9,551 nucleotides of DNA from Tannerella sp. (GTDB lineage Bacteria > Bacteroidota > Bacteroidia > Bacteroidales > Tannerellaceae). The notes beneath the pieces were generated by a model. The model ran no database searches. It worked only from the letters and a program-made list of their open reading frames with translations, and was not told the DNA's origin. The DNA is taken from positions 1 to 9,551 of the forward strand of contig JAITAY010000105.1 of NCBI GenBank assembly GCA_031283915.1, read 5' to 3'. A program made the translations under genes and the position numbers. Below are positions 1 to 6,956 of the stretch, in pieces. How positions within the stretch are numbered: position 1 is the stretch's first letter; each line of letters opens with the position of its first letter.

Positions 1-118
1 CCAAACCTCCGAGACGTCTCGCCAAACCTCCGAGACGTCTCGCCAAACCTCCGAGACGTCTCGCCAAACCTCCGAGGCGTCTCGCTAAACCTCCGAGGCG
101 TCTCGCTAAGCTTCCGGG
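1..118. repeat. 21-bp tandem repeat array with internal palindromes
   Basis: Five full 21-bp units run head to tail (starts at 1, 22, 43, 64, 85), and a sixth decayed unit covers 106-118. Each unit is a 9-bp spacer, CCAAACCTC, followed by a 12-bp segment that in units 1-3 is the perfect palindrome CGAGACGTCTCG. Units 1-3 are identical. Units 4 and 5 carry an A-to-G change that breaks the palindrome (CGAGGCGTCTCG), unit 5 also has a C-to-T in the spacer, and unit 6 has about four differences in 13 bases. Decay therefore increases toward susD. The array touches the window edge and may continue. A 21-bp period equals two helical turns, so the palindromes would lie on one face of the helix. It is not a CRISPR array, because the spacers are identical. 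The function is unknown. Confidence 0.93.
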
Positions 119-177
119 AAAAGGAAAAATTGATCTGCAGAATCATCTTTGTATCCGTTCCGGTCAGGCGGGTACCC

Positions 178-209
178 TCCGGGAAATGTCCCGGAAGGCG
201 ATTCCGCCT
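178..209. other. two adjacent small hairpins downstream of susD
   Basis: Two inverted repeats lie back to back in the 3' flank of susD: TCCGGGA (178-184) with TCCCGGA (189-195) around a 4-nt loop, and AGGCG (196-200) with CGCCT (205-209) around a 4-nt loop. They could mark the 3' end of the susCD transcript or protect it from exonucleases. No T-run follows them on the minus strand, so a classical intrinsic terminator is not supported. The rest of 119-236 shows nothing I can name. Confidence 0.4.
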
Positions 210-236
210 ACCTTGTACATTATCTACTACATTATC

Positions 237-2123
237 TCAGTTATATCCCGGATTCTGCTGCAACTGTGGCGCCTTGTTAATCTCGGTGCGCGGGATGGGT
301 AACCAGTAAAAATGATCGCCACCCCATGACCGGTTATCTATCAGATTTCGGTAATCGAGCAACCATTCCATGTCGCCATTAACAAACTCTTTTATCTTCA
401 CGCCGTAGAAACTGTTGTTTGTCAACAGTCCGGCGGCGATTTTCCAGCGCCGGATGTCCCAGAAATGATGACCTTCGCCGAAGAACTCAATATCCCGTTC
501 GTGGCGGACGAATTTCCGCGCTTCGGCCTGGTCGGTGGTGACCCGTCCGGGAAGTCCCGCCCGGTAGCGCACCAGATTCAGGGTCTTGAGACCTTCTTCG
601 ATGTTGTCCGTGCCGCCCAGCTCAATCAATGCCTCGGCATAGTTGAGCAGAATCTCGGCATAACGGAGTTCCACCCAGTGATTCGTATTCCGGTAGTATT
701 GCCCTACGACCTCCGGATCCATGAACTTTTTCAGGTAATATCCCGTCCACGTTCCGTTCCAGTCTTCAATCTCCGAGTTGCGCGTATCGACGCCAAACTG
801 TTTCACCGTGCCGTCGAGGTTGTAGAAATGACCTGTCTGGATCCGGTTGTAAGGGTCGAGGTGCTTGGCGTCGGCGGGACGTTCCTGCCAGGGTGCGCCG
901 TGATACAAAACGGTGGCATAGAAACGCGGTTCGCGTCCGTTATAGGGGTTCAGCAGCGGATTGGCGGCCAGTTCGGCGGCCGTAGCTTGCCGCAGGGTGT
1001 CGTTGCCCGGATGGGCTTCGTCCCAGACGAAAGGCGTACCGTCGGCCATTTCAAACGCCCTGACCGCCTGTTCGGAGGGCTGACTGTTCCCGGAGTTGTG
1101 GTAGCCATTCGGTCCGTTCCAGCGGTTGGCGTTGTTGATTTTACTGTCCGTGAGCGCATATTGTATTGCCCAGATGGTCTCGCTGTTCCACACCCCGTGC
1201 TGGTTGAAGAGGTTGAAGTAGTTGTCGGCATACTCCAGTATCTGCGCTTCGGAGAGCGGCAGCGTCGGTTCGGCGGTGTTTCCTGCCAGTGCAAACGGCC
1301 CGTATTTGCCGTCGATAATCTCTCTGGCGGCATCGCGCGAAGCTTCCAGCAGGGCTGTGCGGCTGCCGGCCGGAAAGGAGACCAGTTCGTTGTTGGGTTC
1401 ATACCCGCCGTTCGGCAGTTCGCTGGCGCAAAAATTGAGCAAACGCGACCTCAATGCGGCTGCGGCTGCACGTGTGGCGCGTCCCTGCTCCATTTCCCCG
1501 GGCAGGAAAGCAATTGCCTGTGCAATATCGTTCAGGATAAAATCCTTTGTCGCAGCGATGGATGACCGTTTGAAGGCGCTGTAATCATCGTTCAGTCCGA
1601 AAGGCTTGTCAATCAATACCACGCCGCCGTGCAACAGCAGCAGGTGCGTATACATGAATGCCCGGATGAAGAAGGCTTCTCCCTTGATTTGTGTGGCCAG
1701 CGCTTTTTCTGCACTGGTATTCGCCGGCGTGCCGTCGATCCGCGCCAGAATGGTATTCAGGTTCTGGATATTGGCATACAGGTTGTTCCAGTAGAGCCAT
1801 TCGCCGCCGATAGCCGCGGAAAAAAATCCGAGATTGTCGGGACTGAGCGTGCCTTTCACAAATACATACGAATTGGGACGGAAGGGCGCGTAGGTATGCT
1901 CGGTCATAGAACCAAGCATGTCGCGGTGCATACCGAGTACACCGTCATCGCCCGGACCGCCCATCTGCCGGTAACACGACCCCAGATAGGCTCTGACCAG
2001 GTTGATGTCTGAAAATACAATATCTTCGTTAAAGGAATCTACGGCCTTCTGGTCCAGTACATCGGTACAAGAACTGCCTGCTGTCAGCAGGACAGAGACA
2101 ATGAAATATATAATCTTTTTCAT
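237..2123 (-). CDS. SusD/RagB-family nutrient-binding outer membrane lipoprotein
   Basis: A 628-residue surface lipoprotein of the SusD/RagB family. Such proteins sit as a lid on the SusC transporter and capture oligosaccharides or other nutrients at the cell surface. Residues 1-18 form a lipoprotein signal (MKK, a hydrophobic core, then AGSS) and Cys19 is the likely lipidated residue. The C-terminal SusD_RagB signature is clear around residues 540-561 (RDIEFFGEGHHFWDIRRW), and the protein ends in the typical PQLQQNPGYN tail. The N-terminal half fits a SusD-like TPR region, including the motif around IKGEAFFIRAF. The length is at the upper side of the family's usual range. The gene lies 33 bp after susC in the same direction, so the two are almost surely cotranscribed. 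The start is the first ATG, immediately before the signal peptide. Substrate specificity cannot be read from the sequence. Confidence 0.97.
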   Translation of the reverse strand: MKKIIYFIVSVLLTAGSSCTDVLDQKAVDSFNEDIVFSDINLVRAYLGSCYRQMGGPGDDGVLGMHRDMLGSMTEHTYAPFRPNSYVFVKGTLSPDNLGFFSAAIGGEWLYWNNLYANIQNLNTILARIDGTPANTSAEKALATQIKGEAFFIRAFMYTHLLLLHGGVVLIDKPFGLNDDYSAFKRSSIAATKDFILNDIAQAIAFLPGEMEQGRATRAAAAALRSRLLNFCASELPNGGYEPNNELVSFPAGSRTALLEASRDAAREIIDGKYGPFALAGNTAEPTLPLSEAQILEYADNYFNLFNQHGVWNSETIWAIQYALTDSKINNANRWNGPNGYHNSGNSQPSEQAVRAFEMADGTPFVWDEAHPGNDTLRQATAAELAANPLLNPYNGREPRFYATVLYHGAPWQERPADAKHLDPYNRIQTGHFYNLDGTVKQFGVDTRNSEIEDWNGTWTGYYLKKFMDPEVVGQYYRNTNHWVELRYAEILLNYAEALIELGGTDNIEEGLKTLNLVRYRAGLPGRVTTDQAEARKFVRHERDIEFFGEGHHFWDIRRWKIAAGLLTNNSFYGVKIKEFVNGDMEWLLDYRNLIDNRSWGGDHFYWLPIPRTEINKAPQLQQNPGYN

Positions 2124-2156
2124 GACTTGTTTTTTTATTATTTCCTGTTCGATAAA

Positions 2157-5100
2157 TTAAAATGAGATATTGGCTCCGATGGCAAACGTTTTCATATTGG
2201 GATACACTTCTGCACCGTTTGTTTCGGGGTCGAATTTGTCTGTGGCGCTGTAGAGGAGCGCCAGGTTGTTGCCCGACAGATATACACTGGCACTGGAAAT
2301 GCCGATAGCCCTGTAATATTTCTGCGGTATGTCACAGGTCAATACCACGTTTTTCAATCGCAGGTAAGCCGTATTGTCCAGCCAGTAGGTGCTCATGTTG
2401 GAATCCCATACCCAGTACTGATCTCCCCGCGTCCAGGGTCGTGCCACGTTTGTCTCGCGGTTTTCGGGTGTCCATCGGTCGGTGTACCACCATTTGAAGT
2501 AGTTTCCCGCCACGCCGCGGTTGCCTTCCGTGACCGACTGTTTCAGGTATTTTCCCTGTCCCTGAAACAGGACGGCCAGCGAGAAGAGCTTCCAGCGAAC
2601 ATCCAGGTTAATCCCGTAAAATGTTTCCGGAGCGTCGGTATAATTAACCAGAATCTTGTCGTTGGCATTGATAACGTTGTCGTTTTCGCCGTTGTCAGCC
2701 GTCACGTTGCGGAAGATGACGTCGCCTTCCTGCGCTCCGTTCCAGTGGGCATATGAATCGACATGCGCCTGATCGCGGAAAACCCCGATGGCGTCGTACA
2801 TCAGCAGCGTGCCGTAGGGATGTCCGGTCGTGACTTGCCACGGGACAACACGCTCCGGCTCATCCTGAAAGACCACCTTATTGCGGTTGAAACTGAAATT
2901 GCCGCCGAAATCAATCTGCCAGTCTCGGCCAATCGTCTTGTGGATGCCGGCGTCCAGTTCAATTCCGTGGTTGTCTACCCTCGCCAGATTTTCACTGGGA
3001 AGCGAAAGACCGGTAAAGGCCGGTACGGATGCATTCCTCGTAGCCAGGATGTGATCGCGGATATTGTAGAAATAGTCGAAATTCAGGTGGACAAGTCCGT
3101 TGACGATTTTCGACTCGAATCCAATGTTTTGGGTGGTCTGCGTTTCCCACGTGATATTGGGGTTGGCAATGGTCGGCGGCCCTACTACCGTTTCGACGTC
3201 GGCACCGGTTCCAAACACCATGCCCGAACCCAGATTGAACTTGTTGAGATATTGATACGGGTCGCCCGGATCCATACCCATCACACCATACGAGGCCTTC
3301 AGTTTGAAATCGTTGACAACGGCCAGACTGTTTTTCCAGAACTCTTCCTCGGATGCCCGCCATCCGACCAGCAGGCCGGGAAAATAGCCCCAGCGTTTTT
3401 CGGGCGGAAATTTCAGCGACCCGTCGGCGCGGAACACGGCTTCTGCCAGATATTTTCCCCTGTAGGAATACGTTGCCCGCCCGATCCACGATTTGCGTGC
3501 ATAAATACTTGCTGTCCCGGACGTAGTCTTGTTCGGATTGGCGCCTGCGTTCATAATCTGCACCAGGTCGGAGATATATCCCTTGCGGTATCCGAGGAAA
3601 TCATTGTAATTTGTGGCATACTGCTCAAAACCGGCGTAGAGCGTCACGTCATGATGACCGAATCGCTTCGTATACGTCAGGTTGAAATTGGCCGTCCGGT
3701 TGACGGTACGCTGGTAGTCTTCCGTGTTTTGCGGAGTGTCAAGCTCCTGCGGCCCGCGCAGAGTCGGCGTCAAAGGCATGGCCGTGACAAACCCTGTCAC
3801 CGGGTCGCGTGTAGCCTGACTCCAGTTGGGAAAATAAAGCGTCCAGGGGTTGAAAAAACGTTTCCGGTAAAAGTTATTGATGTCGTAATCAAAACCGGCG
3901 TTCAAAGTCAATCCTTTGATAAAGGGAGGAGTGATGCTTGCCTTGAAGGAAGTTTGCAGCCGGTACATGTTCTGTTCGTTTTTGCCACCGGCGAAAGTGG
4001 ACGTTACGACAGGATTATCGCCGTATTCCACGTCCGGTCCCGGCTCTCCGGTCGGCCAGAAAGCCCGGCTGGTCGGGGTAAGACGGGTCGCACCGGTTAC
4101 GATTTGTTGCGCACTCCGGTACGGATACTGACGGTGGGTCTGAAAACCGGCCAAATCAACGTTTGTTTTCAGCCAGTCGGTGACCCGAATATCCAGCTTG
4201 GCCCGGATATTGTACTGGTCGTAACTGGTGGACGACTTCTTATACATGGCTTCGTCATTCTTGTAACCAAGCGACAGATAATAGATGACACCCTTGTAGC
4301 CTCCATCGATGGAAAGATTGTGCCTTGAGGTCGTTGTCCATTTCCGTATCAGTTCGCCGTACCAGTCGGTATCGGGATGTTCCCACGGATCTTCGCCGCT
4401 GCGAAACAGTTCAATGTCCCGGTCGGTATAGGTACGGGTCTGTCCTTTGATTGTCTGGTATTCCGAAAGCATGGTGGCATATTCGGCTGCGTTCGTAACC
4501 TGCGGAATAACCGTTGGTGTCATAAACCCCTGATAAAAGTTGTAATTCAACCGTGGTTTCCCTGCTTCTCCCTTTTTGGTGGTAATCAGGATGACTCCAT
4601 TGGCCGCCTGTGCCCCGTAGATAGCAGCCGAAGCGTCTTTCAACACGGAAAGCGAAGCAATGTCATTGGGATCAATTTCATCCATCGATCGTCCCTGAAT
4701 GCCGTCGATCACCACCAGAGGCCCCGTATTACTCCCTAATGTGGTGCGTCCGCGCACAAGTATTCTGGCGCCGAGATTTCCCGGCTCGCCATGTTGCTGA
4801 ATAATCGTGACACCCGGCAGGCGTCCGGCAATAGCCGTCGTGGTGGAAGCTGCCGGAATGGCTTTGAGACTGGAACCTTGCAGGGACGTGACAGCCCCGA
4901 CTACGTTGACTTTTTTCTGTACGCCGTATCCGACAACGACTACTTCTTCCAATGACTGGGTATCTTCCGGCAACACAATATCAATCGTCTTCTGGTCGGT
5001 GACAATGATTTGTTGCGTGATATAGCCGATAAAAGAGAATACCAGTACGGCCTCTTCATTGGGTACCGTGATGGCATATTTCCCGTTGATGTCGCTACTG

Positions 5101-5333
5101 ACACCGTTGGCGGTGCCTTCCAATACTACATTTACGCCTGCCAACGGGACACCGCTTGCATCCGAAATGGTTCCGGTAATTCTGATGCCGTCTTGCGAAT
5201 CAAGCGGCGTCACAGACAGAACGTACGCTTCACTTGTATGCGTAGCTGCCTGAATGACAATAAACAGCAAAGAAAAAAGGATCCTTGCAAAAATTGTCCC
5301 ATACTTGTTTTGAACCTTACTAAAAATATACAT
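2157..5333 (-). CDS. SusC/RagA-family TonB-dependent outer membrane transporter
   Basis: A 1058-residue TonB-linked outer membrane transporter that imports the ligand captured by SusD. It has a signal-anchor-like hydrophobic stretch at about 15-30. A CarboxypepD_reg-like beta-sandwich domain follows at about 51-124 (ITGTISDASGVPLAGVNV ... NGKYAITV). A TonB-box-like EEVVVVGYG lies at 129-137. The plug domain at about 140-255 ends in the family signature around LKDASAAIYGAQAANGVI (231-248). The remainder is a long beta-barrel closing with a C-terminal phenylalanine (ANISF) typical of outer membrane barrels. There is no N-terminal anti-sigma-interaction (STN) domain, so ECF/anti-sigma trans-envelope signalling is unlikely. 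The start is the only ATG before the signal sequence. The leader upstream is overlapped by a predicted antisense RNA whose -7 box touches the start codon. The susD gene follows after 33 bp. The ligand is unknown. Confidence 0.97.
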   Translation of the reverse strand: MYIFSKVQNKYGTIFARILFSLLFIVIQAATHTSEAYVLSVTPLDSQDGIRITGTISDASGVPLAGVNVVLEGTANGVSSDINGKYAITVPNEEAVLVFSFIGYITQQIIVTDQKTIDIVLPEDTQSLEEVVVVGYGVQKKVNVVGAVTSLQGSSLKAIPAASTTTAIAGRLPGVTIIQQHGEPGNLGARILVRGRTTLGSNTGPLVVIDGIQGRSMDEIDPNDIASLSVLKDASAAIYGAQAANGVILITTKKGEAGKPRLNYNFYQGFMTPTVIPQVTNAAEYATMLSEYQTIKGQTRTYTDRDIELFRSGEDPWEHPDTDWYGELIRKWTTTSRHNLSIDGGYKGVIYYLSLGYKNDEAMYKKSSTSYDQYNIRAKLDIRVTDWLKTNVDLAGFQTHRQYPYRSAQQIVTGATRLTPTSRAFWPTGEPGPDVEYGDNPVVTSTFAGGKNEQNMYRLQTSFKASITPPFIKGLTLNAGFDYDINNFYRKRFFNPWTLYFPNWSQATRDPVTGFVTAMPLTPTLRGPQELDTPQNTEDYQRTVNRTANFNLTYTKRFGHHDVTLYAGFEQYATNYNDFLGYRKGYISDLVQIMNAGANPNKTTSGTASIYARKSWIGRATYSYRGKYLAEAVFRADGSLKFPPEKRWGYFPGLLVGWRASEEEFWKNSLAVVNDFKLKASYGVMGMDPGDPYQYLNKFNLGSGMVFGTGADVETVVGPPTIANPNITWETQTTQNIGFESKIVNGLVHLNFDYFYNIRDHILATRNASVPAFTGLSLPSENLARVDNHGIELDAGIHKTIGRDWQIDFGGNFSFNRNKVVFQDEPERVVPWQVTTGHPYGTLLMYDAIGVFRDQAHVDSYAHWNGAQEGDVIFRNVTADNGENDNVINANDKILVNYTDAPETFYGINLDVRWKLFSLAVLFQGQGKYLKQSVTEGNRGVAGNYFKWWYTDRWTPENRETNVARPWTRGDQYWVWDSNMSTYWLDNTAYLRLKNVVLTCDIPQKYYRAIGISSASVYLSGNNLALLYSATDKFDPETNGAEVYPNMKTFAIGANISF

Positions 5334-5340
5334 ATCTTTG
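5309..5340 (+). promoter_or_regulatory. plus-strand Bacteroidetes-type promoter facing away from susC
   Basis: A -33 box TTTG at 5309-5312 is followed, after exactly 20 nt, by TATCTTTG at 5333-5340. This matches the TTTG, 19-21 nt, TAnnTTTG consensus of the Bacteroidetes primary sigma factor in full. It points into the susC leader on the plus strand, where no protein gene lies, so it is the natural promoter for an antisense transcript. The -7 box begins at the first base of the susC start codon as read on the plus strand. Initiation would be expected near 5345. Confidence 0.6.
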
Positions 5341-5344
5341 TGAT

Positions 5345-5440
5345 TGAGTAATAAATAAGTTATTTAATTCGTTAAATCGTTAGTTTTTAATTATTTGTTG
5401 CTTTAGCCGGAGATGTTTGCCCATTTCCGGCTTCTTTTTC
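5345..5440 (+). ncRNA. predicted cis-antisense small RNA opposite the susC leader
   Basis: A consensus plus-strand promoter (5309-5340) is followed by an AU-rich stretch and then a strong intrinsic terminator (5405-5439), which predicts an RNA of about 95 nt. No plus-strand reading frame of note lies in it. The RNA would be perfectly complementary to the susC 5' leader from roughly 12 to 107 nt upstream of the susC ATG. It contains a potential stem-loop with a UUCG loop (ATTTAA 5362-5367, TTAAAT 5372-5377) ahead of the terminator stem. Known relatives by arrangement are the DonS-type cis-antisense RNAs that repress susC homologues in Bacteroides PULs. By analogy this one would block susC expression. 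The exact 5' end is an estimate, and expression is inferred only. Confidence 0.5.
5405..5439 (+). terminator. intrinsic terminator on the plus strand
   Basis: An 11-bp stem pairs 5405-5415 with 5422-5432, starting with AGCCGGA and TCCGGCT, around a 6-nt loop. It is followed by TCTTTTT ending at 5439. The stem includes one G-U pair that exists only in plus-strand RNA; on the minus strand the same position is an A-C mismatch, and no T-run follows there. The element is therefore oriented plus, although no protein gene on the plus strand precedes it. A second inverted repeat, TTTCCC with GGGAAA (5437-5452), overlaps its T-run and is itself followed by T-rich sequence. Confidence 0.65.
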
Positions 5441-5472
5441 CCGCCAGGGAAATCATTTTTCCTGTTTTTGTC

Positions 5473-5499
5473 TATGAACTGTTCATACAAATTCGAATT
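5473..5499. promoter_or_regulatory. paired palindromes between lacI and susC
   Basis: A perfect 15-bp palindrome, TATGAACTGTTCATA (5473-5487, one central base), lies 2 bp from a perfect 10-bp palindrome, AATTCGAATT (5490-5499). The second has the central CG usual for LacI-family operators. They sit about 140-165 bp upstream of the susC start and just after the lacI stop. A regulator-binding role is plausible but unproven. They differ from the palindrome at the lacI start. I could not find a matching minus-strand promoter for susC in this gap. Confidence 0.4.
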
Positions 5500-5525
5500 A
5501 AAAGTGAGACATTCTGTTTCTTCTT

Positions 5526-6530
5526 TCACAATGTGTCCGTAACAATCGTTGCGGGTATGACGCAATCGACAATTTTATTGTCCTGGGATTTAATCTGTTC
5601 CAGTAGAATATCAAACGATTTTCTGCATATTTCTTCCAGCGGTTGCCTGACATAGGGGATCGTCACGCCCGTTGCCGCATCGATCCGTCCGAAGCCTATC
5701 ACTTGTATATCCGATTGTAAGCGAATGCCCATGCGTACCAAAAAACGGATGACAACGGAAGAAAGGCCGCCGGTCGCAATGAAAAGGCCGTCGATTCGGT
5801 GCATTGTTTCGCTCAAAAATGCCGTAACTTTCTCGTTATAATTACGGTAATCCGCTTCACAAATCAGCGACTCATCCAAAATATGGCAGACCGACAAAAC
5901 CTCTGTAAAACCGCGTTTACGATCCTGAATGTGCATCAGGTTTTCACGGAACGAAATCAATGCAATCCTTCGGCATCCCTTCTCAATCAAGCATTGTGTA
6001 GCCGTCTTGGACACTTCGTAATTGTTTATAATGACGCGGCTTGTCGTTAGCGATTTGAAATAGCGGTCAATAAGTACCATGGGAATTTCCGGATTCAATT
6101 GTTTGAGAGCGCCATCTTTCATATTCACAACCGGAATCATTAAAACGCCATCTATTTGCCTGTTTATAATTGTCTTGAAAGCGGAAGAGAGCCGTTCCTG
6201 CTTCTCGCCCGTGTTGATGATAATCAGGGCATACCCTTTGGATTCGGCATATTCTTGTATATGATAAGCCATCGAACCGAAAAATACATCCGAGACATCT
6301 GCCACCACTAAGGCAATGGTATTGGAATAACCGGTGCGGAGGCCACGAGCCACTTCATTGATTTGATAATTCATGTTTTGAGCCACAAGCCGTACTCTCC
6401 GGGCTACTTCTTCACTGATTCGTCCTTCTTTTTCTTTTCCATTCAATATAAACGAAACCGTCGAACGGGCTACCCCCACTTCATCGGCTATATGCTGCAT
6501 GGAAACACGCTGTATTTTTTTCTTTCCCAT
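5526..6530 (-). CDS. LacI-family transcriptional regulator
   Basis: A 334-residue DNA-binding regulator of the LacI/GalR family. The N-terminal helix-turn-helix is at about residues 10-31 (VSMQHIADEVGVARSTVS). A hinge helix follows at about 58-67 (NEVARGLRTG). From about residue 70 comes a periplasmic-binding-protein-like sensor domain (IALVVADVSDVFFG ... VIGFGRID) that would bind a sugar effector and set DNA affinity. I chose the ATG at 6530, giving MGKKKIQRVSM, because family members usually have only a few residues before the first helix. An ATG at 6554 and another at 6668 would add 8 or 46 residues with no family likeness. The gene lies 192 bp upstream of susC in the same direction, which suggests it controls the susCD genes. 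A perfect operator-like palindrome at its own start suggests autoregulation. Confidence 0.93.
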   Translation of the reverse strand: MGKKKIQRVSMQHIADEVGVARSTVSFILNGKEKEGRISEEVARRVRLVAQNMNYQINEVARGLRTGYSNTIALVVADVSDVFFGSMAYHIQEYAESKGYALIIINTGEKQERLSSAFKTIINRQIDGVLMIPVVNMKDGALKQLNPEIPMVLIDRYFKSLTTSRVIINNYEVSKTATQCLIEKGCRRIALISFRENLMHIQDRKRGFTEVLSVCHILDESLICEADYRNYNEKVTAFLSETMHRIDGLFIATGGLSSVVIRFLVRMGIRLQSDIQVIGFGRIDAATGVTIPYVRQPLEEICRKSFDILLEQIKSQDNKIVDCVIPATIVTDTL

Positions 6531-6532
6531 TC

Positions 6533-6548
6533 GCAAAATCGATTTTGC
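6533..6548. promoter_or_regulatory. LacI-type operator palindrome at the lacI start
   Basis: GCAAAATCGATTTTGC is a perfect 16-bp palindrome with the central CG and A/T-rich arms common to LacI/GalR operators. It ends 3 bp before the chosen lacI start codon, so it covers the ribosome-binding position. A bound repressor would block the transcript, and the RNA could also fold and hide the start. If translation instead begins at 6554, the palindrome is inside the coding region. No second good copy is visible in the window; the stretch around 5371-5379 shares only one half-site. Confidence 0.55.
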
Positions 6549-6652
6549 TATCATTAAATTTAAAAATTCTCCGGATAAACCTGATACCCGACAGCATCCA
6601 TATTCTATTGATAATAATACAATTATAAATACATGGCTGTATAAAACAAAAA

Positions 6653-6713
6653 CAAACATAAAATTCATATCAAAGCTTACTTATCGGAAAAACATTTTCA
6701 CGTTGCAAATATA
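6653..6713 (-). promoter_or_regulatory. candidate promoter region for lacI
   Basis: Two minus-strand -7 boxes fit TAnnTTTG exactly: TATATTTG at 6713-6706 and TATGTTTG at 6660-6653. Neither has a TTTG at the right distance. The first has only a T-run about 19-21 nt upstream (around 6731-6738). They lie 120-180 bp upstream of the lacI start in AT-rich DNA. The presence of a promoter is likely, but which box is used is open. Confidence 0.35.
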
Positions 6714-6956
6714 GAGTAGGAAAATGCGAAAAAAAATCACATATACAGGGTATTTTTAGCGTTCTTACGGTTAGTGACAAGCCGAATATTCTCTCGTCTA
6801 ATAAGTTTCGTCCGAATAACCTGCCCCTGCATGAGCGCTGCGTACCTTTACCCCGCTCGGTGAGAGGATGTTGTGAAGCGTACGGCTTCCCGGATCGACG
6901 ACTTTGCATACATGAAGTTTTGAAAGAATTAAAGAATAGAGAATTGAAAGCCTGGT
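6714..6956. other. intergenic region with a GC-richer block, nature unknown
   Basis: This stretch lies between the NTF2-like gene and the lacI promoter boxes. Positions about 6765-6910 are clearly richer in GC than the AT-rich DNA on either side. The block contains small repeats: GCGTAC twice, CCGAATA twice, and GAAGC/GCTTC forming a 5-bp stem at about 6875-6889. A minus-strand frame of 79 codons (6670-6909) crosses it, but it ends in promoter-like AT-rich DNA and has no recognisable domain, so I do not call it a gene. It could be a structured RNA, a dispersed repeat or a decayed gene. No terminator with a T-run is evident for the upstream operon. Confidence 0.4.

Noticed and set aside
1..118. 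CRISPR array
   Set aside because: The unit is only 21 bp and the sequence between palindromes is the same in every unit, so there are no unique spacers.
2763..4328. Long plus-strand open frame of 521 codons inside susC
   Set aside because: It is antisense to a clear SusC barrel, has no domain signature, and its composition fits a GC-rich shadow frame. The same holds for the 366-codon frame inside susD (465-1565).
5371..5386. Second copy of the lacI operator near susC
   Set aside because: Centred on the CG at 5378-5379, only about 9 of 16 positions match and nearly all lie in one half, which is too weak in AT-rich DNA.
5380..5565. Minus-strand 61-codon frame between lacI and susC
   Set aside because: It overlaps the lacI 3' end and the terminator hairpin, is Lys/Asn-rich from AT-rich DNA, and shows no motif.
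6531..6668. Extension of the LacI protein to an ATG at 6668
   Set aside because: It would add 46 residues of hydrophobic, Cys-containing sequence before the helix-turn-helix and would run through AT-rich promoter DNA.
6670..6909. Minus-strand 79-codon frame between the NTF2-like gene and lacI
   Set aside because: It has no domain, no clear start context, and a C-terminal half that reads through promoter-like DNA. It is described as a non-coding block instead.
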